The notes beneath the pieces were generated by a model, which had not been told where the DNA came from, did not search any database, and saw nothing but the letters and a program-made list of their open reading frames with translations. A stretch of 64,000 nt of DNA. Origin: Riptortus pedestris (lineage: Eukaryota; Arthropoda; Insecta; Hemiptera; Alydidae). Below are positions 31,516-44,400 of this stretch, piece by piece. The stretch spans positions 104,669,501-104,733,500 of the forward strand of contig CM032231.1 of assembly GCA_019009955.1 (NCBI GenBank), in the 5' to 3' direction. The translations under genes were made by a program, and so were the position numbers. Within the stretch, counting starts at the first letter, position 1. Each line of letters begins with the position of its first letter.

Positions 31516-32830
31516 CTAGCTCAGATACCCGGCTTCGCCCGGGAATTCATTTGAGGCTGAATGGTGAAGGTATTTTTTTGGCAAGGCTTTACTTTACACA
31601 ATATTTTGACATTTACCCGTACCAGAGTTTCGGGTTAATACCCGTCGTTTCTGTGGATTGGTTAATAATAAAATTAATTTTTTATGTAAGACTTCACAGT
31701 TCTCCATATTGTCATATTTCCCGTCCATTATGCATAGATTTGAATTATTAAAGACAAAATATTAACATACATTTAAATTAATTTCTCCAGGTGGTTCATA
31801 TTGAAAAGAATTGTTGAGCAAATTTCTCTAAATAACAAAATAAAACCACTTTTGTTATGTGCATATTTGCCGAAACCCCAATAAGACGAAATATCACTAT
31901 TATTTCAGGCCTCTCTTATGACCCCCACTCCTGCCCGTCCCTAGAAATTTTAGTATGGGTTATTATAAGGAAGGCGTTAGTGCTAATGCACATACCGAGT
32001 GTTTTATTTAGTTTGGTGAGTCGTTTGTGCCAAATAAAATTGTTATTATTATTATTATTTATTAACGTCCACTTTTTGCAACTTAGGCTAATCGGGACGG
32101 GTTATCTACTGGTTACCACCCTTTTCTAGCCAGGGTGGGATTTTAGGACGTTATTTAATGAATTTCGTCACTAAATAATTTCCTTTGCCCAGGCAAGAAT
32201 CGAACTCGCCACTCTAGGAATAAAATTGTTGACTCCCGCTATAATTTTTAGCGTATAACGCCTTTATAGTTCGGTATTTGACGATAGTGTATATAACAAA
32301 AGTTTCTCTAAATAACAAAATAAACAACTTTTGTTATGTGCATATTTTCGGAAACCCCAATAGGAAACGAAATAAAGCTATTTTTAATTTTAGGCCTCCC
32401 TTAGAACCCCCACTCCTGCCCGTCTCTAGAAATGTTGGTATGGCTTATTATAATGATGTTGTTAGTGCTAATACACATACCGAGTTTTATTTAGTTCGGT
32501 TGAGTATTTTGTGCCAAATAAAATTACTCACTTCCGCTATAGTTTTTAGCGTATAACTCATTTATACTTATATATACTTGTATATTCCAAACGTTACTGT
32601 AAATAACAAAATAACAACTTTTGTTATGTTCATACTTGCCGAAAAACCAATAGGAAATGAAATATCGCTATTTTTAATTTCAGGCCTCCCTTATAACCCC
32701 CACTCCTGTTCATCTCAGAGAATTTTAATATAGCCTAGTCTAAGTTGGGTTAGTAGTAATATACATACCAAGTTTCATAAAATTCGGTTCAGCCGTTTAT
32801 GCGTGAAAAGGTAACAAACAAACAGACACG
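31516..32830 (+). repeat. Family B repeat with three about 300-bp tandem units
   Basis: Starts CTAGCTCAGATACCCGGCTT. CTAAATAACAAAATAAA recurs at about 31826, 32303 and 32596 (the first interval includes the 180-base SINE), each followed by CTTTTGTTATG, AATAGGAAACGAAAT, GGCCTCCCTTA and a CCCACTCCTG block. Ends TTCGGTTCAGCCGTTTATGC, GTGAAAAGGTAACAAACAAA. Confidence 0.75.
32040..32222 (-). mobile_element. tRNA-derived SINE inside family B
   Basis: (TTA)n then TTAACGTCCACTTTTTGCAA to AAGAATCGAACTCGCCACTC. It interrupts a B unit: removing it brings AATAAAATTGTT back to AATAAAATTGTT. Confidence 0.8.
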
Positions 32831-32924
32831 AAAGAAACAAAATGCAGTTATGGTGTCAATGACATGTGAAACGAAAAGTTATCGTGAAATTTTGAGAAAA
32901 AAGCAATGTACATACAGAGGTTAC

Positions 32925-32929
<5 letters not shown>

Positions 32930-32986
<57 letters not shown>

Positions 32987-33660
32987 CTGTTACCGATCTA
33001 GCGGTCGCAATTTTTGTTTGATCGGTACCAAACTCGATATTTAGTCGTTTTATGTAAAAAGAAAGATCAAGCTCGTTAACGGCTGAAATCGGACCAGTGA
33101 GAGGGGGGGGGGTTTACAGAGGAGGAATTTCGAAAATTCTAAAAATCTCCGTTATTATGCATCGGATCGAAAAATTGTATATAATCAATCTTATTGAAAA
33201 TTAAATTTACTATAAATATTGTTATATACATTTATTCCCTATCTTGAATATTAACCGGGATATTTGCATTTTTATGAAGTCTGTGGTCGGGCATAGTTCG
33301 GATTAGGTCGGCCATTTCCGTTAGTACTCGGCTCAGGTGGGAGCTTCTTCTAACCTTACCTGTCCTTTCTAACCTTACCTTACCTTCTTTACTTTGTGAG
33401 ATATATGCAAATACGTTCTGTTCATCCGCCCCCCCCCCTTCTTTAGTTCTTGGACTACTAAAATTTGAGTTATTAAAATATAAATTATTCTTACAATTCA
33501 GAAGCCGTTTCAGTTGAGAATTTATTTTAATTAACTGAAAGATTTCTCATTACCGTTTGTATTTAATCACGGCGGTATTGTGTTACCAGTATGCAGATTT
33601 CTCTATTGTAAAACTTCACACGGGAAATCTGCTTAGTTTACGCAGCCCCTGCGTGACGGA
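32930..33660 (-). mobile_element. H element from the (TA)n tract to the 5' end
   Basis: (TA)n 32930-32981, G-rich block 33099-33115, an extra segment CTCGGCTCAGGTGGGAGCTT also found at about 55700 and (inverted) 62270, and the end CCCCTGCGTGACGGA. Confidence 0.8.
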
Positions 33661-33822
33661 CTTTTAAATTTTGAGGCTCTATATAAGTGTATTAGTTAAT
33701 TCCATTAATCCATAATATTCATAGACCTGTGACGTATGAAATGAATCTGTAAAGATTAATTTATTGCGGACCCTTATAACCTCAAGGCAAATGATCCGAT
33801 ACGGGCACATTTTTTCGTAATT

Positions 33823-34431
33823 TTAGCAGATTTCCCTTATGGAAAATTAGTTATTGAGGTCGTACTCATGACGCGATTTTCGAAATTTTTCTTCAAAAGT
33901 CCAACCCAAGAGATGACGAAAATGAGGTCCGTTCAAAACTGTATATATATATTTTTGTCCGTTACCGCTCTAGCAGGCGCAATTTTTGTCTTATCGTTAC
34001 CAAACTTGTTATATTATCGTTTTATATAAAATGAAAAATTAATTTCGTTAACGGCTGAAATCGGACCAGTGGGAGGGGGGTTTAGAGGGGGAGAATTTCG
34101 AAAATTCTTAATATCTCCGTTATTATGCCTCGGATTGAAAGATTGTATAGAACCAATCTTGTATGCCAAGAATTGTAATGTTCTATAAATGTTGTTATGT
34201 ACATTTTTTCACTATGTTGATTATTAATTGAAATATTTGCATTTTTTAGTTTTCGGTCCTCAGTAAAGCCCTCCTACTCATATTAACAATATTCTATTAT
34301 GTTATGAAGCACTTTATTTGAAACTTAAATACCAAATATTGTTCTCATTGAACTATTAAGTTTTGAAATAAATGCCAATACGTGGCGCACATGGGAAATC
34401 TGCTTAGTTAACGCAGCCCCTGCGTGAGGGA
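33823..34431 (-). mobile_element. H element, complete short form
   Basis: TTAGCAGATTTCCCTTATGG to GCCCCTGCGTGAGGGA with a short TA tract (33943-33950) and G-rich block 34072-34090. Confidence 0.82.
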
Positions 34432-34523
34432 CTCTTTCTGTTTGTGTAAATACATACATTTTATAGATTCTGCTTAAACATGATTTCCCCGGCATCCTTT
34501 AGTTTTTTATTGTTGTTATTGTT

Positions 34524-34865
34524 TCATTTTCTTTTCTTTGGTGCAGGCGTTACGACTTCAACGCAATTACGGGGATAGAGTTTCTTAGCAATTAACGATG
34601 CAAAGATCAAACCAGGTTTATTGTCAATAACAGAAGTATTTAAACCATCAACCTTGAATATTGTCTTTCTCAGAAACTTTCCTATTGTACATTATTATAA
34701 TTATATATTGACGTTTGTTTCCTTACCGCAAAACCGGCTTATATTACAAGTCTTTGCATTAATGTCAACAATATTAATGAGAGAGTCGTGAAGGTATATT
34801 TCATCACCAATATGCAAATATTTGTCTTTTTAGCTACATACTTAGCTTGTTTCCAAGCCTTATAA
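34524..34865 (-). pseudogene. Unrecognised two-exon gene fragment, basic C-terminus
   Basis: On the minus strand an open stretch (34727 to about 34850) reads KYLHIGDEIYLHDSLINIVD and on to SRFC. It ends at a GTAAGG donor, skips a 45-base intron (34682-34726, ending ACAATAG) and continues in phase from 34681 as GKFLRKTIFKVDGLNTSVID to a TGA at 34524-34526. The last residues, PAPKKRK, look like a nuclear localisation signal. Upstream, a reading KAWKQAKYVAKK is in another frame, offset at an A5 run near 34838, and a SINE begins directly beyond it. That suggests a broken 3' end of a gene, or one base error. I do not recognise the family. It lies on the strand opposite the lysozyme gene, 1.5 kb before its start. 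Confidence 0.5.
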
Positions 34866-34883
34866 TAATAATTAAAGTCTCAT

Positions 34884-35059
34884 GTGTGCCATGTCAGTTA
34901 AAGCGTTGGCTTTAATCTCACTCGGTAAGCCTAGAGTGGCGAGGTCGATTCCCGTCTGGGCAATAGGAATTTATTTAGTGAAAACTCATTAAATAAAATC
35001 CAAGGACCTTAGGAAAAGAGTGGTAATCATAGTAGCAAAAAGTGGTCGTTATTAAATAA
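34884..35059 (+). mobile_element. tRNA-derived SINE
   Basis: GCCATGTCAGTTAAAGCGTT head, B-box GAGGTCGATTCCCGTC and tail TAAATAATAAT. It abuts the minus-strand gene remnant. Confidence 0.8.
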
Positions 35060-35179
35060 TAATATTCATGGTAATTGTTACAATATAAATAACTCTACAG
35101 AGTATATAATTATTATAATAATGAATGTGATTCCATATAATTTTTGAAATTTACTTCTTTTCCAAAACAGTATAATAGC

Positions 35180-35640
35180 TATAACGGACTAATTTATTCG
35201 AAGCTTAAATACACAATATTATTTTCAACAGATATTAACCAGATGAGATACTTGCAAATACGTTGTTATTATTATTTATTAACGTCCACTTTTTGCAAGT
35301 TAGGCTAATCGGGACGGGTTATCTACAGGTTACTACCCTTCTCTAGCCAGGGTGGGATTTTAGGGCAACGTTGTGTGATTACGTCATCAATTAAAATTTT
35401 TACGTTCCTTGCTAGAAGATGTTTATTTTATCTATAACATACTTGGTATTTAACCGTTTGATTCGTTATAAAGGTGATAAATGTATAGTCAAAGGCTGAA
35501 ATCGGCCTTTAGTTAACCCACACTTCTACTCATCGGAGTTTTAACAAGAAATAGAAAATTTGTGGTGCAAGGAAATCAATTATGTGCCATACCAGCGCAA
35601 GGAAATCTGCTTATTTTATTCAGCATGGCGGACTTTATAC
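35180..35640 (-). mobile_element. H element, diverged, with an inserted SINE
   Basis: TTATTCGAAGCTTAAATACA and GCAAGGAAATCTGCTTATTT to GGCGGACTTT. SINE 35264-35365 sits inside. Confidence 0.55.
35264..35365 (-). mobile_element. SINE, 3' half
   Basis: TTATTATTATTTATTAACGT to AGCCAGGGTGGGATTTTAGG. Confidence 0.75.
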
Positions 35641-36249
35641 TTACGGGTGCAATTATTTCGTTTTTTTTATTTATTTTTTTTTTTTTTATATTCCTTGAAA
35701 GGGACTCCCTTTTTCCATTATAAGAAAATTGACTTTATATTGGGTTTGACAGCTGATTATTATAGATAATAGATGTACTCGAAACATGGACATACATATC
35801 GATAAGTGTATCATATTTAAAAAAAAAAATCAAGTTGCAAACAACTTTTTCGGACGAATGAGACGCGAGACGGAGGGAAGAAAACCAGTCAAACTTGTGG
35901 CGCTATCTGGTTCGAGATACGTATTTACATATTTTTCCATGGTGACCCAATAAAACGTTCTAGAAAAATAAGATTTGAAAATGAATTTAGGGAGTTCAAT
36001 GAAGAAACTAACTGCCACTTGAGAATCTATCGAATGGAATGTTATGATGATATGAGTTTACTTATTCATTTTCTCATATTACATTTACGGTATTTAAAAA
36101 CAAACTATTAAATTTTTTTATGGTGGATGTTAACAAAAATCGAAACAATATAGGGAAACACTTGCTTTCCGGGAGTTTCGGCTTGGAAGGTCAACAACAT
36201 ATTTCGCCATTCATAATACTATAAAGCAAAGAGAAAACAAAATGAACCT

Positions 36250-36320
36250 TGTAGGGGGGAACTTTTACGCGATAATCTGCCTTTTAACAGATAGTTTGTG
36301 ACGTCAGGTGAGATAATCAT
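36250..36320 (+). promoter_or_regulatory. Lysozyme promoter-proximal cluster: kB-like, GATA and CRE motifs
   Basis: Within 105 bases of the lysozyme ATG are a Rel/kB-like GGGGAACTTT (36256-36265), CGATAA (36270-36275), AGATAG (36289-36294), a perfect CRE palindrome TGACGTCA (36299-36306) and AGATAA (36311-36316). Rel plus GATA sites are typical of insect immune promoters expressed in fat body. The kB site is imperfect and the start of transcription is unknown. Confidence 0.4.
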
Positions 36321-36353
36321 TAGGAGCTTGTCTAGAGTCCAGCAGTCTAATCC

Positions 36354-39155
36354 ATGGCCTACACCAAAGCGGTCGCTTTTCTGGCACCTCTGCCTCTTCT
36401 AGTTCTGCTCACTTCCTGTGAGTTTTATCTATTTTATTGTAATATTATTCAAATAATAGGAATGCCAGTGATAATGATAATTTGTTACAAAAACACATCA
36501 GCTAGTTTTTTTTATTATTATTATAGAAAGTATTATTTTATTTTATTTACTTGGTTTATGCCCCATATCGATAGTGATTAGCAAGATCTCTGTTTAGGGT
36601 GAAGTTACAATCATATATTTATTACTTCATGTGCACCTTGGTTGTGCTTTATTTATATAGTATGGAAAATATTCCTTAAATATCTGAATTTTTCTCATAT
36701 CCGTACTTTGTCTAAATGAATATAATAAAAGTTATCCCTTTTAAATCGTTGTAAGTATGCATTAAACCTATTGTATTTTATTCTATATGTAATTGTAAAT
36801 GTTTATATGTTAGTTTTTGTGGAATATATTGTCTACTGCCAGTAAGTAGTTCTGCCATATCGTAAGGGTTTGTCAAGATATTTTCGTTGGATGCAGACTG
36901 CCAGTATGTGTTTTATCGTTAGTTGTTTGTTGCAGTTAAGTTAATTAAGTAAACTTTGTTTAATTTGTGTAGCTTGGTTTATGTAACTTCCCAATTCACC
37001 TAGCTCAATAATCACTAAATAAATACTACACTTCATCATGTGCTCTTGGTAGATATTAATTTTTATGTATGAATTTGGTATTTGCATTCCAAGCCTTACT
37101 GTTGTAGGGTTTCCTTTTTTAAAACATTCTGTGTAATATGAATTTTTAGGGCCTTAATCAATACCTGTATAACCCTGCCTCGCTATTGATACCATTGTAA
37201 GTTATTTATTTATGTCCACTTTGTGCTACACGGCTAAATGTGACGGGTTATCTACATGCTATCCTCCCTTTCCTAGCCATAGCGGGACTACGTGTGTTCT
37301 TCGTCACTAGATAAATCCCTTTTGCCCAGGTGAGAATCGAACACGCCGCTCTAGGTTTGCCATGTAATATTAAGATCGACATCTTAATTCACACTGTTAA
37401 CCTGAGCCCCGAAGTTAGCCGGTTAATCAATACTACTGTTACTGATAATAGCAATAATATATTTACTGTAAGGAACATTTTTTTTTAGTTTATTTTTTTT
37501 CCCCTTCGAAGAGCAGAGTTTTCTTTGGTAGTAAAATATAAATTCGGGGCTCAGGTTAGCCATGCGAGTTAAAGCTTTGGATTTAATCTCATATGGTAAA
37601 CCTCGAGTGTTGAGTCCGTTCCCGTCTGGACATACGGAATTTATTTAATGACGTACTCATTAAATAAAATCCTTAGTCCTTAAAGGGAGGTAACCTAAGG
37701 AAATAAACTATTGAGGTAGTATTCATGACGGGATTTTCGAAAAATGTCCATCGATCCTACCTAGGAGATGACGAAAATGAGGTCCTTTCAAAATTTTATA
37801 TATATTTGTCTATTAACGCTCTAGTGGTTGTTTTTAGTTTTCGGCATTCAGTAAACCCCACTCCTACTTATACTAGTAATAAGCTGTTATATCACGAATC
37901 ACGTTATTTCAATGTTAAATACCAAATATTGTTTTCATTGAAGTTTTACTTTGTGAGATATATGTAAGTTCTGTTGCTCTTTTTTTTTTTCAAAATAATT
38001 TGCTTAAAAAAAAATCGGAAAATGTGACATGAATCCAACCGCATCAATTTCCTTCAAAGGAAATATGGTAATCTGAAGTCCGTTTTCCTAGCTAAAAATA
38101 TTTTTTAAATTACTATTGCACCTTAGGAAACTGAATTGATAACTTCCTCAATGGTTCTTGTTATAATAGTTGTTTATTGTAATATATAGTTCCTTGATAA
38201 TCAAGTACGACCAATTATCATCGTATGGTAAGTTAATTTAAAACAAGAACAGTAGTTGTCAGTTTTTTTTCAACCTTTTTCCTCGAAGTCCAGGAAAACA
38301 TAAAGATTCTAAACTGTTTGAAAGTACTCAGTGACCTTGAAGGCCACATAATTATTTCACACATGAACTAATTCAAAAAAAATAAAAATTAATATCTTAT
38401 TATACCTTATAACAATAGTGTGTAAGCGTTTTATAAGAGTGATAAAGGTGTTTCATGCGCGTCAGTATGTTTGACGGGCTAATGTACATGCTATTAATTG
38501 AAATAGTTTCCCTGTTCTATTCATTTTATTTAAATACTTTTCACAGATCCATCCTACGCAAGGGTATCGGATGAGTGCCTCACCTGCATTTGCATTGCAA
38601 CAACTGAGTGCAATAAGACCTTCGGGTGTCTGGGTGATGTGTGTGGACCATATTGGATAACGGAACCATACTGGAACGATGCTAAGAGGCCTACTATACC
38701 AAGAGACGAGCCGTACAGGAAGGGCTGTAAGAATTTCAATATAATTATTTTTATGGTTTGGCGATTTCTCAAAAAAACTGACTATATTTCTGCCAGGCAA
38801 AGAAAAAAATCAATAAATAGAAATTCATAATTAGGATACCAATCCGCAGCTTTGGAAGACTTTACAAATTCGTTTATGCTTTGAATTTATACATCAGGGA
38901 GTGAATGATACACCGATGACATACCGTACTTTTCATATTTTTATACAACAGGTGAGATATAACTGTGAAACCACTGTGAGCTTAATAACTTCTTCTATGC
39001 GGCTTATAACACTTTATTATGTCTATATGGTTATTCTACTAATGCTGATCTGGTCGGGTTGTGAGCTATTGAGGATGTACTCCTGACACGATTTCCGAAA
39101 AATTGCCTCAAATGTCCAACGATCCTACCAAGGAGATGACGAAAATATGGTCCAT

Positions 39156-39205
<50 letters not shown>

Positions 39206-41370
39206 ATTAAATAAAAACCAGTTTATTCAGAAATAATAAGCCACTAAAAAGTCTGAAATTGCAGATTTTTTAGTCAATACTACATTTATTTAATTGTATG
39301 CTAAGACCAGTAGTTCATTAACATTCTGATCCTGTTGATGTTTGTATGTTCTAGCGTTTGAAAGATGTGTCACGGATCCAATATGTGCAGGAGAAACCAT
39401 CAGAAACTATATGGATATATTTGGACAAGTAAGTATCGTTATTAGAGTTTAAAACTCAATCGTAAATAATTGTTATTAGTCAATCCACAAGCAGTAACTA
39501 TATTATTCAGATATAAAAAGTGTTGCGAAAAATGTTATATTTCGATTATGAGATGTGTTTATGCTTATACCACTGTGCTTCACAACCATTGAGATTTTTA
39601 ATTACATAGTCTAAAGCTAAGTGTCGACTTGAGACAATATCTCGAGAGAAAGCCTCGAGATTGGTCTCAGGTTCTTGTCCATTTGAGATCTCTTGCGATC
39701 TCGAGACTGGTGCGGGAGATTCGACGGAGACTTTAGTCTAGAGACCAAGACATTTGCGTGTCGACTAGAGACACATCTGGCAGTATTCTGTGTGACACCG
39801 AGATAGAGAGTTATTATATTGCAGTTTTATTGTTTGTGGTTATAAGAATTTTTATTTTGCAAAACGGATTGCGTTTTTAATTGGATATAAGATTGTACAA
39901 AAACGGAAAATTAAAAAAAAAAAGTGCTTGGTAAGGAAATGGGTGGATCGTCGAAATAATTTGGGAGCCGGTTGAACTCTCATTAATGAGTTACGGTTGG
40001 AGGATGCACATCAGCTTCAAAATTTTATTCAGATGTCTGCAGTGCAATTAGAACAACTATTAGATTTAGTAAAACATCAGATTATCAAGCAAGATGCAAT
40101 TTCGGTTCATGACAGATTAATGGTCACAAATCACAATTGAATTTTTTCGCCATTTCTTCATATGCACTAATTTTCAAATCTCCATTCCTGTATAATTTGT
40201 GTTTAATATTCCACAAAAATTTCTTTTCCTCGTAAAGATTAATCAAATTAAATATTTCTTCGTCTGTCCACTGCCGAAACTCATTTTACCAAATTTAATA
40301 AACACAAAAGAATAAATTTTGAAGAAAAAAAAACACCCTGTTTGATAGCAATCTCCTAAGCAAGTCTCAGACTGAGGTCTCAGCTGTTCCAACATTGACG
40401 GAAGACTTGAGACTAGAGCCCGAGAGTAGGAATGAGCCTGTGACAAATCCTGTTTCAGAGACTAGTACTCTCAGGTCTCCGAGACCACTCTCAAATGTAT
40501 ATGGGCCTGAGAGGGGTCTCGGAGACCTGAGACAGGATTTTATCTTAAGGGAAATATCTGTCACGCAGGGGCTGCGTAAACTAAGCAGATTTCCCACGTT
40601 CTGGAATGACTGAGTAGTGATCTCACCATAGACTTTCTGTTTCTAAGTAAAAATCCCATGAGTAGAAGTAGGGTATACTAAAGACTAAAAATAAGAAAGT
40701 AACTTGATTAATATTTGAGTTACGAAAAAATGTATAGAACAACAATTGTAGAGCGTCAATAGTTTAACAAGATTGGTTCTATAACATTTTTCGATACGAC
40801 TCATAATAACAGAAATATGAATTTTCGAAATCCCCCCTTCTAACCCCCCACCATTCCTCGTCCTGTTTCAGCCATTTACTAATATTACTCCTAGTGTAAA
40901 ATAAAACAGTTAAATATCGAGTATGGTATAGCTTGAATAAACGTTGTGAAGTTTTACAATAAAATCTGTCAATAAGAACGGTAGTAGTAAATACACATAT
41001 CTACATATTTGTATGTACCTCACACAGTCAAACTCCAATGAAAACAGTAATTCGTATTTAAGCTTACAATAAATTGGTTTATGATTATTATAATAGAAAA
41101 AATATGTCTGTAGCATTATTTATAGGCAATTAAAGTTGAAATAAGATTCGATTTATATAATTTTTCGATACAACGTAAAATAACGAAAATATTTCGAATT
41201 TTGAGAAATCCGTAATAGCTGGTTCTGTAGAAGAGTAATAACTGATTACCCTTAAGGGAAATCAGCTATTCAGGTTGTACTCATGACGAGATTTACGAAA
41301 AATGTCTTCAAATGTTCATCAATCCTACCTAGTACATGACAAAAATGAGGTCTGCTCAGATTTATGGAAA

Positions 41371-41415
<45 letters not shown>

Positions 41416-44400
41416 CTGACTCATAAATTTAAATAGAGAAGGGGTAAAATCAAGAATTTGAAACATATTGTTGTAAGTAATCTATCTTGTTAAGCATTTA
41501 ATGAGTTGATTTGGGGTTTTTATTTAATATTATTTTGGCTCTCAGAAAATTATTGCTATCGGATTGGCGGTGCCTGATGGTGGAATAAAATATTCTGAAA
41601 CGTTGAAAAAGTATCTTGCAGATTTCAACTTATTATAACCATCGAATAAGACCAATGTAATTAGTTAATATTTGATTAGGCTTGAGCATGAATTGTCATA
41701 TATTTTATTTGTTACATACAAATATTAAGAACAATATTTTTTAATTACGTCTTTCATTCTTATTTACGCAATATTTCATTGAGAATAAGGAACAACTTTG
41801 AATAGCTGAGAAATAAAAATAAGAGTATTGACTTTTATATTATCCGAGTTTGTTATGGTCTACGAATGTAGTCCATTAAAAAAAGTAAGTTGTAAGTTGT
41901 ACTAGATGTTCAGGCAGTGACGACAACACCATCCAACGAGGTTATTGTGAAACCTGTATGGAATTTGTAGGCTCTAACAGGAGCTGAATTTGGATTTCAA
42001 ATGTATCAGGATAGCAGGAACGTCAAGAGATGTATGAAACTGCATACAAGCGGGCACTTATATTATAGAGATGGCGCAGGTCAGTGAAGTTGAAGCTTGC
42101 CGGGTTAGAGAGGCGGCACATTAGTAACAGCCGGGCCTTCGAAAGGGGAGCATGTATGATTTTAGGTGAAGGTCCTCTCGCGGTCTTGATTCGTTATAGA
42201 TATCTACCAGGATATCAGGATGACAAAGAGAACCGCTCGTATATTGCTACCTTAATAACATGGCGCAAGTCAGAAGAGAGGACGAGGGGAAGCGGTGGGT
42301 CGTTAGTCACTAACCGGCTCTGGGGCCGACAGGCAACGCTCCGAGGTTGGCGAACTCTCGCGGGCTAAATTCCTGGCAGGTGCCTACCAGGAAATCAGTT
42401 TCGTTCAAGAGCTCCCTTCTGTCTCTTCCCGGTCGATCATAACTGCAGCTTCCCGCCATAGAATGCACCCCTCATCAACACTCATATGTATCACTTAATT
42501 TATGAATTCTCCGTAAAACTAATAGGTCGTAAAATAAGTTGGTAGCGATTATCGAAAATTCAATTTAATCCGCTCTGTCTTTATAAAACCATGTTTACTT
42601 AGTCAAGAATGTTTACATATTGTAAAAAAGGGATTAGTTTACGTGCCCCAACAAATGTTCACTTATTTCCGGCCATTCAAAACTCTCTTAACGAGGAGCA
42701 GTTTAATCCGCTCGACAACTGCAAAACGCACATTGTGGAGTTCATTGCGCAAAAATCTGAGGAGTTCTGGGAGTCGGGATTTAACAAATTACTTGAAAGA
42801 TGCCAACATGTAATAAATCAAATGGGTCATATATAATTGATTAAACACATTTATAAGAATCTGAAGTTTTGATTGAAATCACTTAGTTAACGCAGCCCCG
42901 CGTGCAGGACTTTTTATGTATTTACTTATGAAACCGTTATTAAAACCAACCAAAATAAAATTAAATACCTATGTATTACATGAAATCGATAAGTAAAAAT
43001 AAATGCATTTTAGTGAGAGAGGTGAACCTGGTGCTTTGATAATACATTTTCAATATTGGGCATTAATTTATTTCATGTTTCATCTCAAATATCCTCGGAT
43101 AATGATGCCCAGTTTGATTCTCTTTTTTTGTTATAAGATTGCCAACTGTTTGAACCTTTTTCCACTAGACATGGAGACAGGAAAGGGGTTCAAAACTTTC
43201 TCGCGATATTCCATAATTCGGGATAAATGACCGGTATATCTTTTTGAAGCCAGAATAGCTGGTATCCGTTTCTAAACTGTACCTTAAATTCTTAAAAGTG
43301 TAAATATATATTGAAAATTGAAATCACGACCTACTTAAATGAGATCGATTATTGTGGACGCCCGTTTACATCCCACATACCCCTAAATTTATTTTTGCTC
43401 ATATGTACCCCCTTGTTTGGTCGCTTGGACCACTGAGGTTCGATATAGACCACTTTGGGTACCATTGGTTTAAAGTCTTCTCTGGTTAAAAGTTGGTCGA
43501 GCAAGCCTAAACATTAAGATTCGTGTGTTATGTAAATTGGAATTTCAGCAAAGTTTTCATTTTTTTTTTTTTTTGGAAGTACAGTGGTTGATGCAAAATG
43601 CGTCCAAAACTGACCTTAAATAACATTAACAGACGCACTAAAAACTTACAAGAACAAGGCTTTACAAAAATTTGAACAACAATGGTATTGGGGATTCAAA
43701 TCAAATCAAAGGCTTTTTATTGCACTCACAAATACAAACAAAGGAATGGCTAATACATGTTTACCATAAGATAAAATAAATATGTCCTTGCTGGTTGTTA
43801 TTCGTTGATTCTTAAATAATTTCTTGTTGTAAATTGAACACAGGCCTTCAGCTATGACAGTAGTGGTCCACACACTTCCAAATAACCTATAGGGATGCTT
43901 AATGAAAACAAATAAATTAAGTAATAAATAAAAAATAAATTAAGGGAAAGCAAATGTACAATAAAGAAGTAGAATGGTGGGGAACAGCGAGTAATCGAAG
44001 GTCAAAACTACAGCAAATTGTTCTTGTCTATTACGTCATGTACATTCATGTTTCACGCACCAGTGCCTGGAGTAAAAACTGAACAACCTAATTGTTTGCT
44101 GAGTGATAGATATAAAACAATTACTGACTAAACTTAGATCTACGATTCAACCTAGACGATGGTATGAGAAATTAAGAATATCTTTATCAACTCTCAACGC
44201 TCTCTGTGTTCGTTGTCATACCTGAGAATTACAGGAATTAACATTTAATTAATATAGAACTGGTCGTAAGGCCCAGGGGTAGACATTTTTGGTTCCTTTC
44301 ATATAATAGGTCCGTCACGCAGAGGCTGTGTAAGCTAAGCATATTTCTTAAGTACCACGCTGGAAAATCAATCAAGGAATTACAAGAGAATTAATATGGG

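Larger units (their letters stand above)
39610..40540. mobile_element. PIF/Harbinger-type remnant with GAGAC-rich ends
   Basis: Two convergent coding remnants typical of Harbinger elements are bracketed by sequence rich in GAGAC/GTCTC (39620-39790 and 40355-40540). GTGTCGACT-GAGAC occurs twice on the left. The right side ends in a near-perfect 25-bp hairpin (40469-40533). Exact termini and the 3-bp target duplication could not be fixed. It sits in intron 3 of the lysozyme gene. Confidence 0.65.

Noticed and set aside
38462..38800. Minus frames of 112 and 72 codons over lysozyme exon 2
   Set aside because: Antisense of a clear i-type lysozyme exon.
42084..42368. 94-codon frame in the GC-rich block
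   Set aside because: Not recognisable as a protein; length is explained by the higher GC content.
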